The position numbers and the translations under genes are program-made. Positions 35,621-44,884 of a stretch of 64,000 nt of DNA are shown piece after piece. The notes beneath the pieces were generated by a model. The model did not search any database. It was not told the DNA's origin and worked only from the letters and a program-made list of their open reading frames with translations. This DNA comes from Nocardia goodfellowii (GTDB lineage Bacteria > Actinomycetota > Actinomycetes > Mycobacteriales > Mycobacteriaceae). The stretch lies in assembly GCF_017875645.1 (NCBI RefSeq), contig NZ_JAGGMR010000001.1:1798001-1862000 (forward strand), written 5' to 3'. The first letter of the stretch is position 1. Each line of letters begins with the position of its first letter.

Positions 35621-36895
35621 CTACTTCAGGCCCTTGGCCCAGTCGTAGGACTTCAGGTACGGGTCCGGTTGCACGGCCTTGCCGGAGTCCCACACCGTGT
35701 AGATCAGGCCGTCCGGGCGGATTTCGCCGATCCGGGCGGTCTTGGTGATGTGGTGGTTGCTGCCGTCGATGGTGACCAGGCCCTCGGGCGCTTCGAAGCT
35801 GACGCCGTCGGCGGCGGCCTGAATGTCGGCCACGGCGAAGGACTTCGCCTTCTCGACGGTGTTCTTCCACAGGAAGACCGAGGCGTAGGCGGCTTCCATC
35901 GGGTCCGAGGTCGGCTTGTCCGCGCCGAACGCGGCCTTGTAGTCGCCGACGAACTTCTTGTTCACCGGCGAATCCACGGTCTGGTAGTAGTTCCAGGCGG
36001 TGAGCTGGCCCGCGATGTTCTGCGCGCCGATGCCCGCGACTTCTTCCTCGGCGATGGACACCGAAATGACAGGCATCTCAGCGGCTTTCAGGCCCGCGTT
36101 GGTGTATTCCCGGAAGAACGCGACATTGGAGTCGCCGTTGAGGGTGTTGAACACCGCGCCCGCCTTGGCGCTGCGCACCTTGTTGACGATGGTGGAGAAG
36201 TCGGTGGAACCGAGCGGGGTGTAGTCCTCACCCTTGATCTCGATGCCGTTGGCCGCCGCGTACGCCTTGATCTCACGGTTGGCCGTCTGCGGGAAGACAT
36301 AATCCGAGCCCACCAGGTAGAGCGAGGTCACGCCCTTCTGCTTCAGGTAGTCCAGCGCCGGAATGATCTGCTGGTTGGTGGTGGCGCCGGTGTAGAAGAT
36401 GTTCTTGCTGTCCTCCAGGCCCTCGTACTGGACCGGGTAGTAGAGCAGCGAGTTGAGGCTCTCGAATTTCGGCTTCATGGCCTTGCGGCTCGACGAGGTC
36501 CAGCCGCCGAAGACCGCGGCGACACAGTCGGAGCTGATGAGTTTCTCGGCCTTCTCGGCGAAGGTCTTGGGGTCCGAGGCGCCGTCCTCGAGCACCAGTT
36601 CGATCTTCTTGCCGAGGACGCCGCCGGCGGCGTTGATCTGGTCGACCGCGAGCTTGGTGGAGTTGGCGACGGTGACTTCGGAGATCGCCATGGTGCCCGA
36701 AAGCGAGTGCAGGGAGCCGACTTTGATGGTGTCCCGGGAGGTGTCGACGCAGGAGGCGGCGGTCGAGCCGGGCGCGGCGTCGTCTTTTGCTCCGCAGGCG
36801 GACAGCAACAGGCCGGCGAGCGCCAGCGCGGTCGGCGCGACCAGTGTTCTGGTCAGGCGGGCATGTGGCCGGCGGGCGGCACGGGATTCTGGCAT
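35621..36895 (-). CDS. urtA: Urea ABC transporter substrate-binding protein UrtA
   Basis: 424 residues, exported lipoprotein: the signal ends in a lipobox [11 protein letters not shown]. The mature protein has UrtA landmarks [60 protein letters not shown] and [20 protein letters not shown]. UrtA captures urea (or short amides) outside the membrane with high affinity. First gene of urtABCDE-gntR; the long upstream region 36896-37362 is shared with the divergent fadE gene and holds several palindromes. Confidence 0.96.
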   Translation of the reverse strand: MPESRAARRPHARLTRTLVAPTALALAGLLLSACGAKDDAAPGSTAASCVDTSRDTIKVGSLHSLSGTMAISEVTVANSTKLAVDQINAAGGVLGKKIELVLEDGASDPKTFAEKAEKLISSDCVAAVFGGWTSSSRKAMKPKFESLNSLLYYPVQYEGLEDSKNIFYTGATTNQQIIPALDYLKQKGVTSLYLVGSDYVFPQTANREIKAYAAANGIEIKGEDYTPLGSTDFSTIVNKVRSAKAGAVFNTLNGDSNVAFFREYTNAGLKAAEMPVISVSIAEEEVAGIGAQNIAGQLTAWNYYQTVDSPVNKKFVGDYKAAFGADKPTSDPMEAAYASVFLWKNTVEKAKSFAVADIQAAADGVSFEAPEGLVTIDGSNHHITKTARIGEIRPDGLIYTVWDSGKAVQPDPYLKSYDWAKGLK

Positions 36896-37025
36896 GGGGC
36901 GAACCCTTCTAACTTCATCAGGTGGAGCGGCGGCGCTGGACGCGCCGTGCCGAATACGCCCGCCTGCGGCACCGGCACGGTTCGTATCGGCTGCTCGCGG
37001 GGTGCCGCGGCGGCCTGTGCACCGC

Positions 37026-37045
37026 GCTGTATACAGCGGCTGTAT
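37026..37045. promoter_or_regulatory. GntR-type palindrome upstream of urtA
   Basis: GCTGTATACAGC (37026-37037) is a perfect 12-bp palindrome; a third half GCTGTAT follows at 37039-37045, making a second 7-1-7 inverted repeat with the first. GTATAC-centred sites are common for FCD-type GntR regulators, and one is encoded at the end of this operon. It lies ~130-150 bp before the urtA ATG. Confidence 0.6.
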
Positions 37046-37234
37046 TCGTGATGCGAACGGTAGCCAGAAGTTGTTGCGAGGGAATATCTCTCGGTGACGA
37101 GTCCGTTGCGTGCGTTTCGGCTGCGTGAATTAGTGCTCACCGCAAGCCTTTCCGACATGCGCGGCTGTTGGTCGACCAGCGTCCGCGAAATGTCACAGTT
37201 ACCTCACAGCTATCGCTTTGGGGAGCCGGGAAAC

Positions 37235-37270
37235 CTACGGTCACGTAGTGTTTTGCCTACGGTTGCGTAG
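37235..37270. promoter_or_regulatory. Twin palindromes before the acyl-CoA dehydrogenase gene
   Basis: CTACG-GTCA-CGTAG (37235-37248) and CTACG-GTTG-CGTAG (37257-37270) share CCTACGGT and lie 22 bp apart, two helical turns, on the same DNA face. They sit 93-128 bp before the GTG start of fadE. Likely a cooperative binding site for a lipid-responsive repressor (regulator not encoded nearby). Confidence 0.65.
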
Positions 37271-37362
37271 CTCGACAGCGGTACGGCACTCTTCGTTTCG
37301 TACGACGTCAGAACCCGAATTCGCGGCCACCGGGCCGCGGCGGTGAGTCAGGGAGGACCACG

Positions 37363-39189
37363 GTGGGTCACTACAAGGCGAACGCGCGAGATCTCGAGTT
37401 CAACCTTTTCGAGGTGCTCGAACTGGACAAGTTGCTCGACACCGGCGCCTACGGTGACCTCGATTCCGACACCGTCCGCGAGATCCTCGGCGAGGTGAAG
37501 CGGCTGGCCGAAGGGCCGATCGCCGAGTCCTTCGCCGCGGCCGACCGTGACCCCGTGACCTACGACCCGGCTACGTATTCGATCTCCGTGCCGGAGCCGC
37601 TGCGCAAGACCGTCGCCGCCGTGCACGAGGCGGACTGGAGCCGGCTCGGCCTGCCCGAGGGAATGGGCGGCACCGCGGCGCCCGCCGCCGTGGTGTGGGC
37701 GGTGCAGGAGATGATCACCTGCGCCAACCCGGCGGCCAGCTTCTTCAATATGGGCCCGGTCATGGCCTCGGTGCTCTACAACGTCGGCACCGACGAGCAG
37801 AAGCGCTGGGCCACCGAGGGATACGAGCGCGGCTGGCAGGGCACCATGGTGCTGACCGAGCCGGACGCCGGCTCCGACGTCGGCGCGGGCCGTACCAAGG
37901 CGATCGAGCAGGAAGACGGCTCCTGGCATATCGAGGGGGTGAAGCGGTTCATCTCCGGCGGTGACGTCGGCGAGACCGCCGACAACGTCTTCCACCTGGT
38001 GCTGGCGCGGCCCGAAGGCGCGGGCCCGGGCACCAAGGGCCTGTCGCTGTTCTATGTGCCGAAGTTCCTCTTCGACTCCGAGACGCTCGAACTCGGCGAC
38101 CGCAACGGTGTCTACGTCACCGGTGTCGAGCACAAGATGGGCCTGAAATCCTCCCCGACCTGCGAGGTGACTTTCGGCGGCGCGGTGCCGGCCAAGGGCT
38201 GGCTGGTCGGCGGGGTGCACAACGGCATCGCCCAGATGTTCCAGGTGATCGAGAACGCGCGCATGGTGGTCGGCATCAAATCCACCGGCACCCTGTCCAC
38301 CGGATACCTGAATGCCTTGGAGTACGCCAAGACTCGCGTACAGGGCGCCGATCTCACGCAGATGACCGACAAGGCGGCCCCGCGCGTCACCATCACCCGG
38401 CACCCGGACGTGCGCCGTTCCCTGGCGCTGCAGAAGGCCTACGCCGAAGGTCTGCGCGCGGTCTACCTGTACACCGCCGCGCACCAGAACGCCGATGTGG
38501 CGCAACTGGTTTCGGGAGCCGATGCCGATCTGGCGCACCGCGTCGACGACCTGCTGCTGCCCATCGTCAAGGGCGTCGGCTCCGAACGCGCCTACCAGTA
38601 CCTCACCGAATCCCTGCAGACCTTCGGCGGCTCCGGCTACCTGCAGGACTACCCGATCGAGCAGTACATCCGCGACGCCAAGATCGACTCGCTCTACGAG
38701 GGCACCACCGCCATCCAGGCGCAGGATTTCTTCTTCCGCAAGATCATTCGGGACAAGGGCGCGGCCCTGGCCCACGTCAACGCCCAGATCACCGCTTTCC
38801 TGGACGGCAAGACCGGTCGCTTCGACACCGAACGCGCCCTGCTCGCCACCGCCCAGGCCGACGTCTCCGCCATGGCCGCCACGCTCACCGGGTACCTGAT
38901 GGCGGCCCAGCAGGATCCGGCCGAGCTCTACAAGGTCGGTCTCGGCTCCGTCCGCTTCCTCATGTCGGTCGGCGACCTGCTCATCGGCTGGCGTCTCCTG
39001 GTGCAGGCCGAAATCGCCGCCGCCGCCCTGGGCGCGGGCGCCGGCCCCAAGGATGTCCCCTTCTACCAGGGCAAAGTCGCCACGGCCGCGTTCTTCGCGA
39101 AGAACGTCCTGCCCGAGCTGACTGCCACCAAGAACATCCTGGCCACCCTCGACACCGACATCATGGCCCTCGACGAAGCCGCCTTCTGA
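37363..39189 (+). CDS. Acyl-CoA dehydrogenase, FadE5-like
   Basis: 608 residues, the long actinobacterial acyl-CoA dehydrogenase class. It starts [20 protein letters not shown], close in layout to M. tuberculosis FadE5 (~611 residues). FAD/substrate motifs are [28 protein letters not shown] and the C-terminal [20 protein letters not shown]. The catalytic Glu region is [12 protein letters not shown]. It catalyses the first step of fatty acyl-CoA beta-oxidation with a broad chain range (family knowledge). GTG start with GGGAGGA upstream. Monocistronic; twin palindromes precede it. Confidence 0.93.
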   Translation: MGHYKANARDLEFNLFEVLELDKLLDTGAYGDLDSDTVREILGEVKRLAEGPIAESFAAADRDPVTYDPATYSISVPEPLRKTVAAVHEADWSRLGLPEGMGGTAAPAAVVWAVQEMITCANPAASFFNMGPVMASVLYNVGTDEQKRWATEGYERGWQGTMVLTEPDAGSDVGAGRTKAIEQEDGSWHIEGVKRFISGGDVGETADNVFHLVLARPEGAGPGTKGLSLFYVPKFLFDSETLELGDRNGVYVTGVEHKMGLKSSPTCEVTFGGAVPAKGWLVGGVHNGIAQMFQVIENARMVVGIKSTGTLSTGYLNALEYAKTRVQGADLTQMTDKAAPRVTITRHPDVRRSLALQKAYAEGLRAVYLYTAAHQNADVAQLVSGADADLAHRVDDLLLPIVKGVGSERAYQYLTESLQTFGGSGYLQDYPIEQYIRDAKIDSLYEGTTAIQAQDFFFRKIIRDKGAALAHVNAQITAFLDGKTGRFDTERALLATAQADVSAMAATLTGYLMAAQQDPAELYKVGLGSVRFLMSVGDLLIGWRLLVQAEIAAAALGAGAGPKDVPFYQGKVATAAFFAKNVLPELTATKNILATLDTDIMALDEAAF

Positions 39190-39208
39190 CCCGTCGCCCA
39201 GGCGGTGC

Positions 39209-39493
39209 TCACTGGTCCGGGGTCGGCCAGGGAGCTTCGAGGCGGGACTGCACGCGGGTCACGTCGGTTTCTGCGGGCAGCTCGTCGGTGACCTTGGTGA
39301 TCATCACCTGGATGTCGGTTTCGTCGGCCGGGAAATCGCCGGTACTGGCGAGCTCGGCCGCGATCAGCCGAACTTCGTCATCGGAGAGCCGGCGGCGCAG
39401 CAGGGCCAGCAGCGGAATGTAGTCGGATTCCGGGACGCCGTCGGGATATCCGGCGCGCAGCCAGTCGATGATGGCGTGCAGGAAAGGAGGCAC
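39209..39493 (-). CDS. DUF3349 domain protein (copy 1)
   Basis: 94 residues. FLHAIIDWLRAGYPDGVPES and DYIPLLALLRRRLSDDEVRL match DUF3349, a small helical domain known from mycobacterial Rv0543c-like proteins and of unknown function. It is ~40% similar by eye to the neighbouring copy upstream (39503-39829), so the pair arose by tandem duplication. Nine base pairs separate them. Last gene of the pitA operon. Confidence 0.85.
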   Translation of the reverse strand: MPPFLHAIIDWLRAGYPDGVPESDYIPLLALLRRRLSDDEVRLIAAELASTGDFPADETDIQVMITKVTDELPAETDVTRVQSRLEAPWPTPDQ

Positions 39494-39502
39494 GGCGGCT
39501 CG

Positions 39503-39829
39503 TCAGTCCGACTCGGTGAGCGGGGTCGCCAGCGGCCAGCCGCCGGCGGCCAGATGCGAGGCGACGCGGGCGACGTCCTGGGGATCGGGCTGCTCGATCG
39601 CGAAGCGGGTAATCGCGTTCTCGATGTCGGCGTGGCTGATCTCCGACTCGGGATTGCGGTCGGCGACCAGTTCTTCGGCGATGGTGACGACCTCGTAGTC
39701 GGTCAGATGGCGGTGCAGCACCGCGAACAGCGCGACGTAATCGGATTGCGGGACGCCCTGGGGGTATCCGGCGCGCAGCCAGCCGATGACCCGGCCGAGC
39801 AGCTTCTGCCGTGAGGCTTGTTCCGTCAT
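39503..39829 (-). CDS. DUF3349 domain protein (copy 2)
   Basis: 108 residues with the DUF3349 pattern GRVIGWLRAGYPQGVPQSDY and FAVLHRHLTDYEVVTIAEEL. In M. tuberculosis a single homologue follows pitA and a small membrane protein gene; here there are two. The 11-bp gap to the membrane protein gene indicates one operon. No catalytic residues are evident. Confidence 0.88.
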   Translation of the reverse strand: MTEQASRQKLLGRVIGWLRAGYPQGVPQSDYVALFAVLHRHLTDYEVVTIAEELVADRNPESEISHADIENAITRFAIEQPDPQDVARVASHLAAGGWPLATPLTESD

Positions 39830-39840
39830 TGCTTCGCCCT

Positions 39841-40125
39841 TCAGGACTGTCCGAACACATGGATGCCGAACTTGGCGGCGAGGAAGGCCTTCGCGGTGTA
39901 GAGGATGCCGACGACGATCGCGGCGAGCACCAGCGCGAAGCAGACCCAGGCGCCGGCCAAGGCCGGGTAGTTCCGCCGGGCCGCGCTGCCGTCCGGGCCG
40001 ACACTATCCGCCGACGACCACAGCCGCACACCGACCGCGAAGACGATCGGCAGTCCGGCGCCGAGGATCAGCGCCGCCAGGGTGACATCCCACAGCGCCT
40101 TCAGATTGGTGGTGAGCGTATGCAT
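39841..40125 (-). CDS. Small two-helix membrane protein of the pitA operon
   Basis: 94 residues with two membrane segments, VTLAALILGAGLPIVFAVGV and LAGAWVCFALVLAAIVVGIL, and a short C-terminal tail. It corresponds in size, topology and position to M. tuberculosis Rv0544c, between pitA and the DUF3349 gene. Possibly an accessory of phosphate transport; unproven. It starts 10 bp after pitA. Confidence 0.82.
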   Translation of the reverse strand: MHTLTTNLKALWDVTLAALILGAGLPIVFAVGVRLWSSADSVGPDGSAARRNYPALAGAWVCFALVLAAIVVGILYTAKAFLAAKFGIHVFGQS

Positions 40126-40135
40126 GCCTGCTCTC

Positions 40136-41356
40136 CTACTTCTTCGCCGGCCGCGGACCGGCGGACACCTCGGTGGACGTGATCACCTTGGTCTCCACCT
40201 CGGCGACATTGACGACTTCGGTCGAGCTCGGCCACTCGTTGACGTTGTGTGTGTCGACCGGATTGCGACGCGACCGCAGCCACATCAGCGTCGACAGCGC
40301 GATCAGGATCGCGAACACCACCAGCACGCCGGCCAGTCCGCCGATGAAATGTGCGATGGCCCAGCAGATCGCGCCCGCCACACCGGCCAGCGGCAGCGTC
40401 AACATCCAGGCGACCACCATCCGGCCCATCACGCCCCAGCGCACTTCCGCGCCCTTGCCCAGGCCGCTGCCCAGGATCGAGCCGGTCGCGGTCTGGGTGG
40501 TGGACAGCGGCAGCCCGAAGTGCGCCGAGGTCAGAATGATCGCCGCCGAGGAGGATTCGGCGGCCAGCCCCTGCGGCGAATCGATCTCGACCAAGCCTTT
40601 GCCGAGGGTGCGGATGATCCGCCAGCCGCCGAGGTAGGTGCCCGCCGCGATGGCGACGGCACACGCGGCCATCACCCACAGCGGCATCTCCGCGTCCTTG
40701 GTCAGCGTGCCGTGCGCGACCAGCGCCAGGAAGATGACGCCCATGGTCTTCTGCGCGTCATTGGTGCCGTGTGCCAGGGAGACCAGAGAGGCCGAACCGA
40801 TCTGTCCCCAGCGGAAACCGGTGGTGACCTTGTCCTCATTCGACCCGCGGGTGATCCGGTAGACCGCGCGCGTGCCGATCGCGGAGACCAGCGCCGCCAC
40901 GATCGGCGCGAGCACCGCGGGCAGCACGATCTTGGTCAGCACACCCTGGGAATCACCGGTCCAGATCACCCCGCCCCAGCCCAGCGAGGCGATGGTGGCG
41001 CCGATCAGCCCGCCGAACAGCGCGTGCGACGAACTCGACGGCAGCCCGAACAACCAGGTCAGCAGATTCCACAGAATGCCACCGACCAGACCCGCGAACA
41101 CGATGCGCAACAGATCCTGTCCGTGCACCGAATCGAGTTGCACGATGCCCTTGGCCACGGTCGCGGCGACCGCGACCGACAGGAACGCGCCGATCAAGTT
41201 CAGGACCGCCGATACCGCGACCGCGACCCGCGGGCGCAGCGCCCCGGTGGCGATCGAGGTGGCCATCGCGTTGGCAGTGTCGTGGAAGCCGTTCGTGAAA
41301 TCGAAAGCGAGTGCCGTGACGATGACTATCACGAGTACCAGTAATTCGGCGGTCAC
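40136..41356 (-). CDS. pitA: Low-affinity inorganic phosphate transporter PitA
   Basis: 406 residues, PiT family with about ten membrane helices. The two inverted family signatures are FDFTNGFHDTANAMATSIAT near the N-terminus and SLAHGTNDAQKTMGVIFLAL in the second half. It moves metal-phosphate with protons, without the Pst ATPase. The first gene of a four-gene operon with the small membrane protein and two DUF3349 genes. The 102 bp upstream (41357-41458) shows no PHO-box-like repeat. Confidence 0.95.
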   Translation of the reverse strand: MTAELLVLVIVIVTALAFDFTNGFHDTANAMATSIATGALRPRVAVAVSAVLNLIGAFLSVAVAATVAKGIVQLDSVHGQDLLRIVFAGLVGGILWNLLTWLFGLPSSSSHALFGGLIGATIASLGWGGVIWTGDSQGVLTKIVLPAVLAPIVAALVSAIGTRAVYRITRGSNEDKVTTGFRWGQIGSASLVSLAHGTNDAQKTMGVIFLALVAHGTLTKDAEMPLWVMAACAVAIAAGTYLGGWRIIRTLGKGLVEIDSPQGLAAESSSAAIILTSAHFGLPLSTTQTATGSILGSGLGKGAEVRWGVMGRMVVAWMLTLPLAGVAGAICWAIAHFIGGLAGVLVVFAILIALSTLMWLRSRRNPVDTHNVNEWPSSTEVVNVAEVETKVITSTEVSAGPRPAKK

Positions 41357-41458
41357 GGCTCCAGTGTCCCGTATGGGCTGTCCGGATTGCCATGCGGTTG
41401 CCGTATGTCGCGTTCTGATCGGTATGCGCTAGCGTGGTTCGCCGAGCTCTATCCCCCG

Positions 41459-43051
41459 TCAGGGCAGTAGCGCGCGTACGGCGTCGATCGTGTCCGCGTC
41501 GGCCGGGCCCTTGTCGGGCCGATAGCGGACGACGCGGGCGAAGCGCAGTGCTACTCCGCCGGGGTAGCGCGGGCTCACCTGGACACCGTCCAAAGCGATT
41601 TCGACGATGAGCTCCGGCCGCAGATAGACGGTGTGCTCGTCTCGTGCGCGTTCGTGGCGCGGGAATTCCGCTGTCTGCCAGCCCAGGAGCGCGTCGGTGA
41701 GGCCCTTGAAGGTCTTACCGACCATGACCGGTTCACTGGTTTCCGGATCGCGGGCGCCCAGGTGCAGATTCGACAGGTATCCGGTGCGGCGGCCGTAACC
41801 CCATTCCGCGCCGAGCACCATCAGGTCCAGGGTGTGCGTCGGTTTGATCTTCTGCCAGGCCCGGCCGCGGCGGCCCGCGGCATAGGGCGCGTTCAGCGCC
41901 TTGATCATGACGCCCTCGTGGCCGGAAGCCAGGACGCCGTCGAAGTATTCGGCGGCGGCCTCGGCGTCCGGACGGATCAGCGCCGGGATGGTGTATTCGG
42001 CGGCCACCTCGGTCAACGCCGCGCGGCGCTGGTAGAGCGGGGAATCGAGCAGGTCGCGGCCGTTCAGGTGCAGACAGTCGAAGAAGTACGGGTGCAGCAG
42101 CAGTTCCTTGGTGACCGTCGCCGCCGCGGCTTCGGCCACCGGACCGGGCGCGTCGGGCGCGGGTTCGGGTACCGGGGTGGTCTCGACGGGGGTGAGCACC
42201 GAGGTCGCGAAGCGGCTCATCGTCTCCTGGAACGGGCGCGGGCGACCGGAATCGGTGAGCGCCAAGGTTTCTCCGTCCAGCACGACGCTGGTGCAATCCA
42301 GCGCGCCGACCAGGGCCACCAGTTCGGGCACGCGATCGGTGATGTCGCGCAGGGTCCGGGTGAACACCCACACCCGGTCGCCGTCGCGATGCACCTGGAT
42401 GCGGGCGCCGTCCATCTTGTGCTCGACGGTCACCTCGCCGTCGAACTCGGCGAGCACTTCGTCCAGGGAGGCGCCGGGGGCGGCCAGCATCGGCTGGATC
42501 GGCCGGCCGACCTCGAGCCGGAACTCCCGTAACGCGGGCGCGCCGCCGGTCAGCGCGGCCGCGGCGGTGACCGGCAGCTGCCCGGACAGCATGTAGGCGC
42601 GACGGACCAGCTCGACCGGAACGTCCGCGGCGGCGGCGACGGCTTCGGCGACGATCGCGGTGAGCGCGCCCTGCCGCAGCTCGCCGGTGAGCAGGCGCAG
42701 CAGGAAGCCCTGCTCGTCGGCTGTCGCGGCGGCCCACAGCGCCGTCAGCAGCTCCTTGCGGCGGTTCGTCGAACCGCTGCCGGAAACGCCGGCCAGCTCG
42801 GTGAAAGCCGCGTCGACGGCGGCGACCGTCAGCGTCGCGGTCGTGGCCGGGGTGCCGTCCACCGTGGTGAGGGTGCGCCAGCCGGTGCCGATGCGGCCCT
42901 GCCGGAGCTCGCCGGAAACCCACGCCACCACCGGCGCCAGCTCCGCCGTCTCGGCAGCGGCGAGCAGCGCGGAGAGGGCAGCGATTTTCGTCTTCCGGGA
43001 CCGGGTGGCGCGAACGGTCTCCGAAGCCTGGACGACATCCGAGAACAGCAC
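41459..43051 (-). CDS. ligB: ATP-dependent DNA ligase (LigB type)
   Basis: 530 residues, the archaeal/eukaryotic-like ligase found in many actinobacteria beside the NAD+-dependent LigA. Motif I is VEHKMDGARIQVH with the adenylated Lys212. Motif III and IV regions are VVLDGETLALTDSG and EGVMIKAL, and motif V is RGRAWQKIKPTHTL. An N-terminal helical DNA-binding domain fills the first ~180 residues. GTG 43051 is the family-like start; the frame remains open to 43144 but that overlaps the RamB start region. It is divergent from the RamB gene. Confidence 0.93.
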   Translation of the reverse strand: MLFSDVVQASETVRATRSRKTKIAALSALLAAAETAELAPVVAWVSGELRQGRIGTGWRTLTTVDGTPATTATLTVAAVDAAFTELAGVSGSGSTNRRKELLTALWAAATADEQGFLLRLLTGELRQGALTAIVAEAVAAAADVPVELVRRAYMLSGQLPVTAAAALTGGAPALREFRLEVGRPIQPMLAAPGASLDEVLAEFDGEVTVEHKMDGARIQVHRDGDRVWVFTRTLRDITDRVPELVALVGALDCTSVVLDGETLALTDSGRPRPFQETMSRFATSVLTPVETTPVPEPAPDAPGPVAEAAAATVTKELLLHPYFFDCLHLNGRDLLDSPLYQRRAALTEVAAEYTIPALIRPDAEAAAEYFDGVLASGHEGVMIKALNAPYAAGRRGRAWQKIKPTHTLDLMVLGAEWGYGRRTGYLSNLHLGARDPETSEPVMVGKTFKGLTDALLGWQTAEFPRHERARDEHTVYLRPELIVEIALDGVQVSPRYPGGVALRFARVVRYRPDKGPADADTIDAVRALLP

Positions 43052-43108
43052 GCGTCGACGGTAGCGCGCCCCTGTGACAACTGGCTCGGCACCGCTGTTA
43101 AGACCGCA

Positions 43109-43145
43109 TTGGCAGGTGTGTGAAACGGCGCCTAAACTGGACATA
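43109..43145 (+). promoter_or_regulatory. Leaderless promoter of the RamB-type gene
   Basis: TTGGCA (43109-43114), an 18-bp spacer and TAAACT (43133-43138) form a good sigma-A promoter; the predicted start is the A of the ATG at 43145, with no ribosome-binding site in the DNA. Confidence 0.65.
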
Positions 43146-44551
43146 TGGCCAAGACTTACGTCGGGGCGCGGCTGCGTCAGCTGCGGACCGAGCGGGGACT
43201 GAGCCAGGTCTCACTCGCCACCAAGCTGGAGATCTCGGCGAGTTACCTCAACCAGATCGAGCACGATGTGCGCCCGCTGACCGTGCCGGTGCTGCTCAAG
43301 ATCAGCGAAGTCTTCGGCGTCGACGCCACCTTCTTCTCCTCCCAGGACGACACCCGGCTCATCGCCGAGCTCCAGGAAGTGGTGATGGATCAGGAGCTCG
43401 GCATCGAAGCCGACACCCAGGAGATCGCCGACATGGTCTCCGCGCATCCGAGCATGGCCCGCGCGCTGGTGAACATGCACAACCGCTACCGCAACACCAG
43501 CGCCCAGCTCGCCGCCGCCACCGAGGACCGTTTCGCCGACGGCTCCGGCAGCGCCGCCATCAGCAAACCGCACGAGGAAGTCCGCGACTTCTTCTATCAG
43601 CGCCAGAACTACATCCATGAGTTGGACACGGCCGCGGAGAAACTCACCGACCGGATCCGTTTCCACGGCGGCGACGTGAACCGCGAGATCGCCCGGCTGC
43701 TGCGCGACCACGACGTACGCATCGTCGAACGCATCGACCTGGGCGAGGGCCTGCTGCACCGCTACGACCCCGAAGCCCGGGTGCTGGAGATCGCACCGCA
43801 CCTGTCCGGCGGGCAGCGCACGTTCAAACTCGCCGCCGAACTCGCCTATTTCGAATGCGGTGAGCTGCTCGAAAAGCTGGTCGAGGAAGGCAATTTCGCC
43901 ACCGAGGACTCGCGCAAACTGGCGATGCTCGGCCTGGCCAATTACTTCGCCGCCGCGACTGTGTTGCCTTACACGCACTTTCACGAAGTGGCCGAGGACT
44001 TCCGCTACGACATCGAGCGACTATCGGCCTTCTTCACCCAGAGTTACGAGACCATCTGCCACCGGCTTTCGACCTTGCAGCGGCCCAAACTGCGCGGCGT
44101 GCCGTTCTCCTTCGTCCGGGTGGATCGTGCGGGCAATATGTCGAAAAGACAGTCCGCCACCGGTTTCCACTTCTCCTCCAGTGGCGGCACCTGCCCGCTG
44201 TGGAATGTCTACGAGACCTTCGCCTATCCCGGCAAGATCATGACCCAGATCGCCCAGATGCCGGACGGACGCAAATACCTCTGGGTGGCACGAACGGTCG
44301 AACGCCGGGCCACCCGCTACGGTCAGCCCGGCAAGACCTTCGCCATCGGCCTGGGCTGCGAACTGCGCCACGCCGCCCGCGTCGTCTACGCCGACGGCAT
44401 CGATCTGGACGAGGCCACCCCCACGCTGATCGGCGCGGGCTGCCGGGTCTGCGAACGCACGAACTGCCCGCAGCGGGCCTTCCCGCCGCTGGGCAAAGTG
44501 CTCGATATCAGCGAACATCGCAGTTCGGTCTCGCCGTACGTGCTGAAATAG
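43145..44551 (+). CDS. ramB: RamB-type XRE/DUF2083 short-chain fatty acyl regulator
   Basis: 468 residues. An N-terminal XRE helix-turn-helix (RLRQLRTERGLSQVSLATKL; ISASYLNQIEHDVRPLTVPV) is followed by an IrrE-like domain whose HExxH motif is degraded (KLAAELAYFECG) and a C-terminal DUF2083 with a Cys cluster (CRVCERTNCPQRAF) that may bind zinc. RamB represses the glyoxylate cycle and acetate genes in corynebacteria and mycobacteria. GCM-type target boxes cannot be assigned here. It is divergent from ligB and has a leaderless promoter. Confidence 0.92.
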   Translation: MAKTYVGARLRQLRTERGLSQVSLATKLEISASYLNQIEHDVRPLTVPVLLKISEVFGVDATFFSSQDDTRLIAELQEVVMDQELGIEADTQEIADMVSAHPSMARALVNMHNRYRNTSAQLAAATEDRFADGSGSAAISKPHEEVRDFFYQRQNYIHELDTAAEKLTDRIRFHGGDVNREIARLLRDHDVRIVERIDLGEGLLHRYDPEARVLEIAPHLSGGQRTFKLAAELAYFECGELLEKLVEEGNFATEDSRKLAMLGLANYFAAATVLPYTHFHEVAEDFRYDIERLSAFFTQSYETICHRLSTLQRPKLRGVPFSFVRVDRAGNMSKRQSATGFHFSSSGGTCPLWNVYETFAYPGKIMTQIAQMPDGRKYLWVARTVERRATRYGQPGKTFAIGLGCELRHAARVVYADGIDLDEATPTLIGAGCRVCERTNCPQRAFPPLGKVLDISEHRSSVSPYVLK

Positions 44552-44609
44552 TTTCTCGCGGTTAGGCTTGTCGGCGATCCGTGCACGGGATACGTCAGGG
44601 AGAGCGCTT

Positions 44610-44882
44610 ATGACCCAGTCGAAACCGCGCTATGAGATGCCTACCGGCATGTACATCTACGGCACGCCGGAAGGCTGGCGGCACAGTATCTTCACCGAAA
44701 ACTCGATGATCTGCGGGCATCTCTATCGCATTCCGGCGGACGCCACCGCGTTCCAGGCCAGGCAATCGGCCACCGAAATGCTCACCGAGTACGCGCGCGA
44801 ATTCCACGACGCCGACATCAGTCTCAGCTGGACTCGGGAAGCCGCGGACAAGTGGATGGCCGACGTGGTGCGAAGGTCCTGA
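44610..44882 (+). CDS. Small hypothetical protein
   Basis: Ninety residues, no membrane segment. The sequence (MPTGMYIYGTPEGWRHSIFT; AREFHDADISLSWTREAADK) is unfamiliar. CAGGGAGAG about 6 nt before the ATG supports the start. It lies 58 bp after ramB on the same strand and converges with the aldolase gene with a 2-bp gap. Codon use is typical of the chromosome. Confidence 0.65.
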   Translation: MTQSKPRYEMPTGMYIYGTPEGWRHSIFTENSMICGHLYRIPADATAFQARQSATEMLTEYAREFHDADISLSWTREAADKWMADVVRRS

Positions 44883-44884
44883 GT

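Noticed and set aside
37187-37202. Partial GlnR-like box GAAAT-N6-GTTAC upstream of urtA/fadE
   Set aside because: Only two half-sites fit the spacing, about 290 bp from urtA; too weak to call although nitrogen control would make sense.
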